A stretch of 31,494 bases of DNA, from contig NW_014577587.1 in NCBI RefSeq assembly GCF_000485595.1, positions 60,279-91,772 on the forward strand. Reading direction: 5' to 3'. Numbering within the stretch: the first letter of the stretch is position 1; each line of letters begins with the position of its first letter. The notes below the pieces were generated by a model, which was not told the DNA's origin, did not search any database, and saw only the letters and a list, made by a program, of their open reading frames with translations. The position numbers and the translations under genes were made by a program. Of this stretch, positions 9,637 to 19,607 are shown piece by piece. Source of the stretch: Priapulus caudatus. Taxonomy: Eukaryota > Priapulida > Priapulimorpha > Priapulimorphida > Priapulidae.

Positions 9637-9909
9637 CTTGTTTGTAATTCTGTGTTAGATCGATTGCTAAGCGATGAATTTTTCGATCAAATTTTTCATC
9701 GAAAGCGTAGAGAGACATCTCTCTTATGTAATGGATATGAGTTTGATTGAATTTGATGAGCAGTTATGTTGCAATGCCCTTTACAGTGTTACCCGTCCGT
9801 AACCCAAACAGTATATCCTTAAGGATACGGTCAAGCTTTTATTCGAAATTTTTCTATTTTTCTTTTACATTCTTATTCGATGGCTGACACTAGGCCTTTT
9901 GTTGACATA
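9637..9909. other. Downstream flank, no gene
   Basis: Probable 3' untranslated or intergenic sequence. There is an imperfect inverted repeat near 9673-9702 and nothing else recognisable. Confidence 0.4.
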
Positions 9910-10931
9910 CAGTAAAACTCGCATAAGTCGACACTTGGGACCAGCATATTTGTGCCGACTTACGAAAATGACGACATACGCGTAAGTCGTCATTTTGTTG
10001 ACTTATACGTAGGGCTCCTCTGCCAGGCGCCCCGTAACCCCTACGCAGTTATAAACATACTCATGTCATATCTCATGTGCAAGCGCGGCACACGCTGGCT
10101 ATCTGTAACACCCGCCGTTGATTACACGTTTGGACCTGTTGGTTGGAGTCCGGAGTCAAATACTTCCTGTCCGTGTGACTCCCTGAAAATTCTGCTATAA
10201 TAACTACCGTATATGATCGCGTAATAACCGCGGGCGCCTATAAGCCGCACCTCAATTTGAATCGGGTAACCAAGTATTGCGCCTAGTTCAGGTATAAACC
10301 GCACTTAAATCGAGGTAATCTCGCCAGAAAATTTGCGGTGCAATTGTGAACGATAATGGGTGAAAATTGACAAAATTAGCATGATCATGTGACATGTCAA
10401 CACAAGCAAGATCATTTACTATCCCATTGAGAAACCGGCTCAAATAAAGAAAAATATTTCAATCATTTAGTTCATTCCAGAGCACGGCCTCGCAGAATTA
10501 CTGTATTTTTTCAGCAAGTGTTCCAAGAAAATTTGGCAGACGTTACCGCAAATGCCATACAATGTCCAAACGTGTCATCAACAGCGGGTGTTACAGATAG
10601 CCAGCGGGTGTTACAGATGATAGCCAGCGCTTGCCGCGCTTGCCGCGCTTGCCGCTAGTGTGTACGATGTACATGCATTCTGGCCAGCAGTGGTGTCGAA
10701 TCGATTGATGTATGGACCCGATTGTTTCATGTCTGCTATGTATGTGGCGCGAACTGACGTCGTGTGTGGATCATGTTTATGACTGCGTAGGGGTGACGGG
10801 CGCCTGGGAGGGGAACCCTACGTATAAGTCGACAAAATGACGACTTACGCTTATGTCGTCATTTTCGTAAGTCGGCACAAATATGCTGGTCCCAAAAGTG
10901 TCGACTTATGCGACTTATGCGAGTTTTACTG
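9910..10931. mobile_element. 1,022-bp non-autonomous pogo/Tc1-like element with long inverted arms
   Basis: The ends CAGTAAAACTCGCATAAGTC and its reverse complement are flanked by TA on both sides (9908-9909 and 10932-10933), as expected for Tc1/mariner/pogo-type insertions. Inverted similarity extends inward over 9910-10135 on the left and 10564-10931 on the right. The right arm carries extra duplications (two copies of a GGGTGTTACAGATAGC block and three copies of a GCGCTTGCC block near 10584-10655). The interior 10136-10563 has no transposase, so it must be mobilised in trans if at all. A solo right end of the same family is at 2161-2220. Confidence 0.85.
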
Positions 10932-11396
10932 TACTAACAAGTGTTTCACACGCGTTCACCCATTTTGCGCACGGTTGGTCAATCATTGTGAAAGGTAGAG
11001 AAACACTGATTTCATTGTTTCGATTTCTGTCACTGTATATAGCCAATGTATAATTGGATATTTCTCTATCATCACAACTCAAAATACATTATTTAATTTT
11101 ACACTCGGGTTTAACAGTAATATATTGTTGTGAAAAGCGCGTCAGGGTAGCTTTTTCAAATGTACTTGTATGTAAACTTTAATTGAACCTGTGCTAATTT
11201 TAATGTTGAAATGTTTTGATTGAATTATTGTGAAACAGGCCATGCATTTATTGGCAATATCTACTTCATTTCTAGCTATGGTTTCGCAGTTGTATTAATG
11301 TCTTACAATTTCTGTGTAGACAAAATAAAAAACAAATATGAACTGTATTTTTTGTCACTTGTACTCTGCAGGAAGAATAAAACGAAAGTTGAAAAC
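10932..11396. other. No gene recognised
   Basis: AT-rich sequence with no coding motif or repeat identified. Confidence 0.4.
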
Positions 11397-11606
11397 TGAC
11401 GTTTTTTCAACGTCGAAACATGACGTTGTTTCAACGTCGAAACTTTTCATTGTTTCAACGTCGAACCCTGACGTTGTTTCAACGTTGAAACCTGACATTG
11501 TCTCAACGTTGAAATCTGACGTTGTTTCAACTAACATATACAATGTGTTTACAACGTGGTTTCAACGTCGGCTAATGACGTTGTTTCAACGTCATTTCAA
11601 CGTAAT
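11397..11606. repeat. 24-bp palindromic minisatellite
   Basis: Units begin at 11397, 11421, 11445, 11469, 11493 and 11517 with an exact 24-base period, then decay through 11606. Each unit centres on GTTTCAACGTTGAAAC, which is its own reverse complement. Because 24 is a multiple of three, both strands stay open (11338-11673 + and 11355-11543 -), so those frames are repeat artefacts. The right edge carries TGCCAGCTGGGAT (11608-11620), a possible element terminus. Confidence 0.9.
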
Positions 11607-11620
11607 TTGCCAGCTGGGAT

Positions 11621-12047
11621 ATCAGTTGTTGTGTCATCAATCTGACGACACAGCCTCATATCAGGCAAACTAGGCGACATTATATTAGCCGAGATACGAA
11701 GCGCCGATAATTACGATATCTTAACATTAAGCCTGATATGACTGAAGACTTTAGAGCTTCATAATAGAACTATTTTTGTTTTTATACGGGCATGATATCT
11801 CGGTAACCTCAGCAGTAAAACATCTGCCACTTTTTATTACAGCCTTTTTCAACATAATGAATCAAAATATGACCACCGGTTAGAGTCGGCTATGTCGCTT
11901 TATTAAAGATGGAATATAGCATATGTGTAAAGATTTGTTTAAATTTAAAAAACTACAAAATTAAGTAAACATAATTATAATGAATATTGGACTGTGTTTA
12001 TGATATACGCAATCGAAATTGCCACATATATACCGCTTTTATTTCAG
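11621..12047. other. No gene recognised; ends in a splice acceptor
   Basis: AT-rich sequence. TTTATTTCAG at 12038-12047 is the acceptor for the helicase exon. Confidence 0.4.
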
Positions 12048-12715
12048 GGGAAAGAAGTTCCGCACAGCGTTCAACAAGCTCAAGTTATTGCCATCATTTT
12101 TCCCAAATGTCCCTGTCGTGGCAATGAGTGGAACCTTGACCTCAGAGATGGTTGAAAAACTGCCAAAGATATTGGGTCTCCAGAATCCTGGAATTGTGTT
12201 GGAGACACCAGACAGACCGAACATATTCCTGTCGAAATACAGGAAAGTTTGTTCAGGAAATGATACTACTTCTATGTACGAAACTCTCTATAAGCCAGAG
12301 TGTGACAAATTAAAATGTGACCCTAAAACTTATCCTGTGACAATCATATTTCTTCTTATTTCTTATATGAGCCAAGCCACTGTGGAGTCTTACAAAACTA
12401 TTTGGAGAACAAACTATTGAAGAGAGTGTTTACTCGCTGCTTTATTCTAATCAAGACCGACAAGTACTTTCAAAAACGATTGATAGCCTTGACATGGAAA
12501 CCGGGAATCAGGCTCATCCTCGCAACAACTGCCTCAGGGATGGGATTCGATCCAAAAAGTCTAACGCGAATAATTCATTTGCAGCCACCAAGGAACATAT
12601 CACAATATTTGCAGGAAATTGGACGGGCTGGAAGACAGGGTCAGAGAGCAGATGCAACCCTTTATTTCAGTTCACATGATATAGCCAAAAATGTTCATGA
12701 AATCAAAGAGCACAT
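12048..12715 (+). pseudogene. RecQ-like DNA helicase fragment, two frameshifts
   Basis: The exon starts at 12048 with the last base of a codon, and reads GKKFRTAF after what is usually a Trp. It carries the second half of a superfamily-2 helicase core: VAMSGTLTSEMVEKL (motif III region), ETPDRPNIFLSKYRK, then GIRLILATTASGMGFDP (motif V) and QYLQEIGRAGRQGQRADA (motif VI with the arginine finger region). RecQ enzymes unwind DNA in repair and replication. This divergent type is common in invertebrate genomes and often seems transposon-linked. Frame changes occur at about 12381-12392 and in the GGG at 12502-12504. The ATPase Walker motifs would lie in upstream exons not seen here. The frame continues beyond the recognised part to a stop at 12794. 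Confidence 0.8.
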
Positions 12716-13055
12716 TATCAATTATTGCTATCAGCACCTCTCGCGCACGCAATATTGCCTTCTCTGTCTTATTAGACCCAAGAGTTTTAATTAGGGTCTT
12801 TTGATTTCTGACCGAGTGCTTTTGCACTAAATCCGCTTCAACATTTTTTCCTTTCCCATCTCTTTTGTTTACGAACGATCCTTCAAGAACACAGATTTGT
12901 TGCATAGGTGACAACAGATGTTCACATTTCAAGATGTAATCCAAAAAGTATTTGCTTAGTTTTGAATGAGAATAGAAAAATGCTATGCTCCACATTGCAT
13001 TCATGGAGCAAATCAGCAGAGCCTTAAAAGGAGCAAAGTTTTCAAATGCAGAGTA
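12684..13055 (-). pseudogene. DUF6589-like protein fragment
   Basis: The reverse strand is open for about 120 codons. It reads NAMWSIAFFYSHSKLSKYFL, then DYILKCEHLLSP, then VNKRDGKGKNVEADL, KHSVRNQKTLIKTLG and NKTEKAI. The G-K-N-V-x-x-D-L...H and L-G-x-N-x-T-E-K spacing resembles the C-terminal part of DUF6589 proteins, abundant unclassified (probably transposon) proteins in invertebrates and fungi. It faces the RecQ-like fragment tail to tail, and their ends touch or overlap at about 12684-12715. The N-terminal part is missing, with a stop just upstream near 13056. The family call is from memory and moderate. Confidence 0.5.
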
Positions 13056-14154
13056 TTATTATTACTATTGTTTGTCTGCCTACCCCAAGGTATCTAATAA
13101 TAGTGATGGATGGGATTTATGGCTTGAATTTATAATATTGATGGAAATTTCCCTCTATGTCGCATATCATTTGACCATGATAGCGTGTTACTTAATGACG
13201 TAGATATCGAATTAATTAACCTAGTATAAAACCTAGCGACACGGGTCGTTTAACTTAAGCAGCATCACGTCATATTTTATTTTAGTCGACAAATATCAGT
13301 CAAGGTAACAAGTGAAAGTTGCACCACGATTATCCCAAGGTGACGATTGCTACGAGTCTTATGACAAGCCGCGCACGCCGGGCGCGTGGCTCACGCGCGA
13401 CACAACAAAAGAAGAGAAAATATGCGACGACAGAGAGAGAAAGTAATCACCTACACAAGGCGACACTATGACATTTTAGTACCTATAGAAGGACATCACA
13501 CCTTGATGTCGCATGCCGACTGATAAAGAACAAACAACGAACGCCGCCGACAAATGTGAACTATGAGAACATGAATCAAACTGCCGCGATTCCCAAGGAC
13601 TTCTAGAAGCTTCTGCTGCCATTCTCACGCTAGAGAAGGAAGTCTCTCACCTTCAGTTGTCGATAAAATTCTGGAGAAAGAGACACAGTTCCACGGTGCT
13701 GACAGATCCCGACGCTGTCAGCACAACTGCTCTCGTCGCCACGCTACCGTCTACCACTGAGGACCTGCCTGCGACCTGCAGGACTCCACGCTCATTTTCC
13801 TTGCTCTGCAACGACACAGCGTTCTGCACTACGGCAGCAACACTTTAATGATGAGTCATATGTAAGTTCAACGCTTTATTTTCTATTAACTAGTTTAGGT
13901 AATACTCACTCGCTGCAACAAATATTACCATTATTACAGTATGGCATCAAAGCGTGCTACACCTGCACCATGCAAAATGGTTGTTAAATTTAGACGTTGG
14001 ATATGATTAATGAAATAGATGGAGATAAGACACATGTTTCTAGATAAAGATGCTATGTCAGACACTGAATATAGTTATACTGATTTATGATTATGATAAT
14101 GGAGCCATTGACGCTCGCTTTTACACTATGGAGCCATGAGAGCTCGTTCGTAAA
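13056..14154. other. No firm gene; weak open frame 13657-13848
   Basis: 13600-13850 is GC-richer and contains short helical-looking peptides in two frames (for example ILTLEKEVSHLQLSIK at about 13625-13672), suggesting a broken coding region. I do not recognise it. 13950-14150 is AT-rich with no motif. Confidence 0.3.
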
Positions 14155-14862
14155 GGTACTGTCACACTGGGGCGTATAGCCTTAACGTATGCTAAGCAAA
14201 TGAATTTTTTTGGAAAAGCCATAATACGCTGGCATACGTCAACCAGGGCATCTAAAAAATCTGTTTTTTTGTGGCTTGGTCGTATACATAACGTATACAC
14301 AACGAATTGAACGTATACACAACGTATGTCCAACGTATGTATAGCGTATCATTAACTTATATATAACTTATGAGAGCGTATCAGAGCATATGGTCAACGA
14401 GTGCCTGGCGTTCTCGACGAATGAGCAGCGCATGTGCAGCGTGCTCCGCATGTCACGAACGATCGTGACGTAACAGGATAAATACCGTGCCGCTCTCGTC
14501 GTACATCAATAAAGCATCTACCATGCAGCCCAAGCGATTGAATGCCCCTTCCAGCAGCAGACGGAGAGCAAAGATAACCCATCCACAATCAAAACCATCA
14601 CCACCACCGGCAGAACAGCCAGACCAGCCTGACCAGCGTGACCAAGCAGACCAGCCTGGCCAGCCTAACCCTCATCCTACCGGCCATACACAGTCCAGGT
14701 CAAGATCCAGAGAACCTCGCTCACCCACTCCTCCGTCCCGTGAAGGCTCTGTCGTTTTTGTTGCCTCCAACTCCTCCAGGAAGCCCAATGACCAGGCAAA
14801 GAAGAGGGCTACGAAGATTGTCTTTTCACTTACAGTAAAACAGGATACTTATATATCCACTT
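14155..14862 (+). mobile_element. Left part of a probable PIF/Harbinger-type element
   Basis: GGTACTGTCACACTGGGGCG at 14155 resembles the termini of Harbinger-like elements as I remember them, preceded by a TAA that could be a 3-bp target duplication. Short AACGTATAC subrepeats fill 14281-14345. A TATA-like ATAAATA and an ATG-initiated frame follow. No matching right terminus is present. The element appears cut at about 14840-14862, where Ty3/gypsy integrase coding begins. Confidence 0.4.
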
Positions 14863-14885
14863 ATATTGGATCACTGGAACCATAG
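14523..14885 (+). pseudogene. N-terminal fragment of a transposon accessory protein (unidentified)
   Basis: ATG at 14523 opens a Pro/Gln/Asp-rich disordered frame with D-Q-P repeats (about residues 34-60) and an Arg/Ser stretch. It then shows KKRATKIVFSLT at about residues 98-109 before running into unrelated sequence. Harbinger-type elements encode a second Myb/MADF-like DNA-binding protein with a similar basic lead-in, which is why I suggest it. No MADF domain itself is present. The last ~10 codons are across the junction with the gypsy fragment. Confidence 0.35.
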
Positions 14886-15822
14886 GGACCAACTTTCTGT
14901 GATTGATGGTATAGTTTTCAAGTCCCACAGAATTGTGATTCCAGAAAAGCTCCGATCTTCTATGTTGGCATGTTTGCACACAGACCACATGGGCATGGAG
15001 AAGTGCAAGCAGCGAGCAAAAGACACTGTATTCTGGCCATGTATTAACAAAGACATCGAGAATTGTGTTAGCCAGTGCTCAGTCTGCCAAGCACACAGGT
15101 CGTCACCTGCGCATGAGCCACTAATGAGTCATCCCATTCCCGATCGCCCATGGCAGCAGATCGCCAGTGACATTTTCACTTTGAATAGTGAAGATCGACT
15201 ACCTCATCACGGTAGATAACCTCTCTCGATTTGTTGAGTTAGACAGATTGAGAGATACACGATCGTCAGCAGTAGTACACAAGCTCAAGTCTCACTTTGC
15301 CCGTCACGGTATTCCAGATACCCTGATAACAGACAATGGTCCACAGTTTTCATCAGTAGAGTTTGCTCGATTCGCAGAAGCCTGGGAATTCGTGAATATC
15401 ACTTCCAGCCCTGCGTATCCTCGCTCGAACGGGTTGGCAGAGAAAACTGTTCAAACGGTCAAACGAATACTGACCAAAGACAAGGAAGACAAATCTTGGA
15501 CTCTTAGAGCTACGAAACACTCCTGTGGATGATTTTGCTTCACCTGCACAGTTACTGATGAGTCGTCGTCTGAGGTCCGTCCTCCCAGTGTCTGAGAAGC
15601 GCCACCTTCCACAAGCCAAAGGCCCAAGATTGTTACCCAGAAGACCCACCATGGCACCCACCAGGCACTCCATCAGGGCCAAGCCTAGACGCAGCATCTT
15701 CACCCCATAAACAGTGCCCCGAATCACCATCACTACCAAATGTGAACTCTAGTAAACATGATAATATAAGCAGATCTAGCTATGGTAGGGTGATCAAGCC
15801 CCGTGTTAGGCTTAACCTGTGA
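14863..15822 (+). pseudogene. Second Ty3/gypsy integrase and pol tail, truncated and frameshifted
   Basis: An integrase zinc-binding domain (LHTDHMGMEKCKQRAKD...FWP with the CSVCQ pair, 14964-15095) leads to the SHPIPDRPWQQIASDIFTL core start. Core motifs ITDNGPQFSS (about 15325-15355) and YPRSNGLAEKTVQTVK (about 15415-15465) follow, giving the DDE triad. The tail ends with SYGRVIKPRVRLNL and TGA at 15820-15822, the usual C-terminal basic motif. Frames change near 15195 and again between 15500 and 15600. It is a different element from the one at 3427-8214, and upstream pol and gag are absent. Confidence 0.85.
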
Positions 15823-16473
15823 GTGTAGAATATAAGCCAAGAGAGCATATAATGAGATATAAAGATATATGTATGGTTATGATAGGTACCAGTATACTGA
15901 CATAGTAGGTTAAGTATAAAAAAAAGTGTTTTATGTTATATTACTTATATATATATACTGTGATTGGCAGGCACATTTATTTGCATTAACGTAACTACTG
16001 AAATAGTCAGTACAGCAACATTGAGCCATTTATGAATGCATAAGTTCATTCTGGTTTATAATGTTATGATGGTATAAGCAAATGTTACAAACATATCCTA
16101 TAGCAAATCTTAATTGTCTAAATATTCTAAAGCTGTGATCAAAAGTTAAATAGCTGATCACTGTCAGACCTTATGTGCGTGCATTCAGGTCCGTAACCAG
16201 CGAGTTTTGCGGGGGGATCGAATTATGTAACACCCGGAACTTGAGGGCGGAGCCCGAGCGCGGCGGGGGGTATGGGGGGCCCCCCCCAGAAAATTTTGAA
16301 AAAATGGATCCCTTTAGCGCCATTCTCACGTATTTTCTGCTGCGTTTGAATACATTTTCAAACCAGTTTTTTTGTAAAATAATGTATGTATTACTGGAAA
16401 CAAAGATGGTTTGGAACATACACATACGATGTGTAAACCGTAAACAGTAAAATGCCGGCTATACATAACATTG
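15823..16473. other. Possible gypsy 3' tract, then a GC-rich repeat
   Basis: A run of A with terminal G at about 15918-15926 followed by TGTTTTATG could be a polypurine tract and LTR start for the gypsy fragment, but no partner LTR exists to test it. 16190-16300 is a GC-rich patch with long G and C runs, resembling an invertebrate interspersed repeat. No gene is seen. Confidence 0.3.
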
Positions 16474-16800
16474 TGTAGCGTTTTCGCCGGCTCCAGTTAT
16501 GTCTCCTTTTCCGGTCGTACCCTTCACACGGGCTTGATAAGACCCGTGCCTGCGTTGTGTTGTCCTAATCCCCCTTCGTCATCTACACCCGACGTCAGCT
16601 CGTAAAGGAAAAGCTTGCCGAAGACGTGAAATTCAGAAAGAGGGCCGAAAATAGAAGTGGAGTGATAATATGACGGGACAAGCCCGGCTGTTTATTACGG
16701 GTTGACACCCAGAAGCGCCAATTTTCCAATTCATAAACAGGCAGAGAACCAATGCTCGGATATACGTACAATAAGCGCGGCGCCACCGTTACTCACTCTC
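16474..16800. repeat. Direct repeat copy 1 flanking the assembly gap
   Basis: About 327 bp nearly identical (a handful of substitutions) to 16967-17293. Both copies start TGTAGCGTTTTCGCCG and both end in a CT microsatellite. The reverse complement ends in CTACA and contains AATAAA, so an LTR on the minus strand is conceivable. Confidence 0.9.
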
Positions 16801-16823
16801 TCTCTCTCTCTCTCTCTCCCACG

Positions 16824-16874
<51 letters not shown>

Positions 16875-16966
16875 NNNNNNNNNNGCACCCATGCACGCGC
16901 ACACACATATACATGCATATATATACGTGCACACACATATATACATGTGTATATACATATATATAT
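16793..16966. repeat. CT and CA/TA microsatellites around a 10-N gap
   Basis: A CT run from 16793 is interrupted by CCACGCGCGCTC and then reaches the gap at 16875-16884. Beyond the gap lies CA/TA-rich sequence to 16966. Predicted frames through the gap are not real. Confidence 0.95.
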
Positions 16967-17290
16967 TGTAGCGTTTTCGCCGTCTCTAGTTATGTCTCCT
17001 TTTCCTGTCGTACCCTTCACACGGGCTTGATAGGGCCCGTGCGTGCGTTGTGTTGTCCTAATCCCCCTTCGTCGTCTACACCCGACGTCAGCTCGTAAAG
17101 GAAAAGCTTGCCGAAGACGTGAAATTCAGAAAGAGGGCCGAAGATAGAAGTGGAGTGATAGTATGACGGGACAAGCCCAGCTGTTTATTACGGGTTGACA
17201 CCCAGAAGCGCCAATTTTCCAATTCATAAACAGGCAGAGAACCAATGCTCGGATACACGTACAATAAGCGCAGCGCCACTGTTACTCACC

Positions 17291-17293
<3 letters not shown>
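16967..17293. repeat. Direct repeat copy 2 flanking the assembly gap
   Basis: Partner of 16474-16800, offset 493 bases. It is followed by a shorter CT/CG microsatellite to about 17338. Confidence 0.9.
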
Positions 17294-17321
<28 letters not shown>

Positions 17322-17338
17322 TCTCTCTCTCTCTCTCT

Positions 17339-18064
17339 ACTGTTTCACCCATAACTCCGCTGTTTAACCGCTTGCGTCTACACTCTTTGTTCGACTCCGA
17401 CTGCTAACTCGCAACTCTCAACTGGCTCTCTCCGACAGTCACAGTCGCTTATATTTTACATCAACTCGTGTATACGCGGTGTATACGCCTGCAGTGCATA
17501 CGCGTTCATGACTTGCTGCGGCGCTGTATCTATCCTCGCGCCTCATGGCCGCTGTTACAATTGCATACATAATGAAGAATGCATGGATATGTAGATGACC
17601 CCTTTTCAGATATGATCGATGTGTGATATACAACAACATAATACAATAATAATACAGTATTACAATAATACCGAATCCAATTTCAATTTTCTGGTGTTCT
17701 TTTGTGCAATTTTTATTTTGTAGAGCGGAACTCCCTGTTCGATCCACCCGATCCCCCCCTGGTTACGGGCCTGGCATTCCAAGTCATCCTTCTTCGCAAG
17801 TTTATTGGCATGTTTTGTTTTATGTTCATGAAACGGAATACATCGATGACTGACAACTCTTTATTGTGTAAAGAGAGATGTAGTATATTTAGGATATATA
17901 TGACGCACCAGATGGCGCGCAGAACACCACGCAGATCATCGGATATATGGTGTTCATAGTCATTGAATAAACAGCTTTGTTACGGCTACCATATGTCTGG
18001 TAATCGTGCTATGTAAGCAGTCCACACCATATTACAAAATTAAGGTCACATCCATCGAAAAAAT
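17339..18064. other. No firm gene; LTR-like tract near 17878-18020
   Basis: The stretch around 17878-18020 has AATAAA near 17965 and a TGG-starting sequence after it, which might be a small LTR with primer site. I found no second copy. No coding motif. Confidence 0.25.
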
Positions 18065-18360
18065 AACTATCCATGTGGTATGTGTGGTGAAGTGTGCCAA
18101 GCACACCCTGTTGAAACTGAGGAAAACAGTATCTGCTGTGACAATTGCGACCGCTGGTTCCACTGGCAGCAAGAACAAGTCGGCACCTGCAGCTACAGCA
18201 CAGACGCGGCCATTGACTATATATAACAACGTTGTAATATATAGTTAATGGCCGCGTGTGTGCTGTAGCTGCAGGTGCCGACTTGTTCTTGCTGCCAGTG
18301 GCTGGTTTCATTACATCTGTGCGGGAATACAAGAAAACGAGAACTTCTTAAAGAAGAGAG
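18065..18360 (+). pseudogene. PHD-finger exon interrupted by a palindromic insertion
   Basis: 18065-18159 reads NYPCGMCGEVCQ... then ICCDNCDRWF, the first metal-binding pairs and the CDxCDxWxH signature of a PHD zinc finger (a chromatin-reading or, in transposons, nucleic-acid-associated module). After the insertion (18161-18300) the finger resumes at 18301 with the duplicated RWF bases, then HYICAGIQENENFLKKR and a GTGAAT donor at 18361. The final Cys pair is not seen and may be in another exon. The exon's phase (1) does not fit the next exon at 18624 (phase 0), so these may be separate genes. As written the palindrome disrupts the finger. Confidence 0.7.
18161..18300. mobile_element. Foldback MITE: 140-bp near-perfect palindrome
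   Basis: Counting the outer pair 18160/18301, the two 71-base arms match at 68 positions, with no loop (centre ACAAC/GTTGT at 18230-18231). Flanks GCTGGTTC (18153-18160) and GCTGGTTT (18301-18308) match at 7 of 8 bases, as an 8-bp target duplication would. Ends CACTGGCAGC...GCTGCCAGTG and 8-bp duplication suggest hAT-type mobilisation, by inference. It inserted in the middle of a PHD-finger exon. Confidence 0.85.
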
Positions 18361-18623
18361 GTGAATTGGAAGTGACGCAGGTGGAACCCAAATTTTCTTT
18401 TGCCTGCCTAGAAAATGCAGTTGTTTGTAGCAGGTTCATTGGATTGTTTGTCACCAAACACTTGGGAAAGATGTGCAAGCCATCTATAAATTCAAATTAA
18501 GAAATTCTTCTATTCAGTAATGTAATTGTAGGCTTAGAACCTTTCCATGCTTAAAACCTCTTTAGATCTGTGTAAAAAAATCATGGAATAATATAGGATT
18601 CTTTATTTTTGTTTGTTTTGCAG

Positions 18624-18854
18624 GAAATTTTGCCTACAAATTCTGACTACCAATACCATGTATCGGACTTCCATACAAATGGTTCTGGATTTGTAGCATC
18701 ACTGCAGCTAAGTGCACAAACTGAAGATGGTGCAAAGAAGTGGCTGAGTGACTTTGAAGAGTCTTCCAAGACTACATTGCGGGTTATGAGAACTTGCCCG
18801 ACCGCAATGAAATATGTACTCTTTAAGGAATTGGTTCACCCATCCTCTTTCTGA
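18624..18854 (+). pseudogene. MULE/SWIM-type transposase gene, 5' exon
   Basis: The exon follows a TTTTGCAG acceptor at 18616-18623. It reads EILPTNSDYQYHVSDFHTNG then FVASLQLSAQTEDGAKKWL, DFEESSKTTLRVMRTCPT and a stop at 18852-18854. This is the N-terminal region I associate with MULE-like proteins with SWIM zinc fingers in invertebrates. In that family it is normally followed by a basic segment RCQHNTRP, which is absent here. The frame instead turns into unrelated codons after KYVLFKE. The donor is uncertain (a GTTCAC at 18834 is possible). Confidence 0.6.
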
Positions 18855-19211
18855 AGCAAATCAACATTTTATGGACAATTTTGCATGACTACACTAATAT
18901 AATAGATATTAGATTTCACAGAAGCTTTTAATTTGCTTCTTCCAGAATCAGGAATTTGAGTTTTCATAATGTGATTCTATGTATATTCTATGTATGATAA
19001 TGTGATGTATTTTATCGTATCACCTTTAAGCCGACTTTATCATCCAGTGAACATATAAACACTTTTTGTTAAAGGATACAGTTGGGTATTAATTGGAATG
19101 CAAACTAGTTGAAACATTAGGACTGTCACAAATAGCTTCAACTGATTTTTGTGAATTAGTTATGAAGGGGTACAACGTCTTTGATTTGTTATTTTCTATG
19201 ATAATTTTTTG

Positions 19212-19267
19212 GCCAAACTGTCTATCACTGTGAGGAGAACAGTGACACCAACCGGGAGGATGTGCAG
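19212..19267 (+). pseudogene. MULE/SWIM-type gene, small internal exon
   Basis: It reads AKLSITVRRTVTPTGRMC plus two bases of an Arg codon, with a GTACGTG donor at 19268. The two bases join to the A at 19608 to complete Arg. The 5' edge is uncertain because the family's preceding CP residues are not visible. Confidence 0.55.
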
Positions 19268-19607
19268 GTACGTGACATTTGTGCTTACAGTAGTGGTATT
19301 GTCAATGATTTTATATTTTATAGATGACAGAACCTTAGTTTGCATTTTCTGTCAAATGGAAAGATTTAATTATTCTTTTTTTTACTTGATGATGATGAAT
19401 GTAGTAGACATAATGAAAATCAACTTTTCACTAGACCAATTATTACATGTATATATATGAATGGTCTAATACTTTCCTCACCCTTATAAACATAGTCTAC
19501 CCATTCATAAGGAACCATGTGAATTATTAATTTTTCAGCCACTTGCATAATATTTCATTTCTATGCATCTTCGCAGCCCCTTTATACATTCTATTATATC
19601 ATTACAG

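Noticed and set aside
11338-11673. Open frames on both strands across the GTTTCAACGTTGAAAC array
   Set aside because: The repeat period is 24 bases, a multiple of three with no stops in the unit, so both strands are open automatically. The peptides are only the repeat translated.
16702-17020. Four overlapping open frames through the CT microsatellite and N gap
   Set aside because: They consist of Ser/Leu or Arg/Glu dinucleotide-repeat translation and pass through unknown bases.
17439-17747. 102-codon minus-strand frame
   Set aside because: Low-complexity Tyr/Ile-rich translation of AT-rich sequence, no motif and no splice or start context.
17878-18020. Small LTR with primer site
   Set aside because: AATAAA and a TGG-starting sequence are suggestive, but there is no second copy, no clear TG...CA ends and no adjoining retroelement coding.
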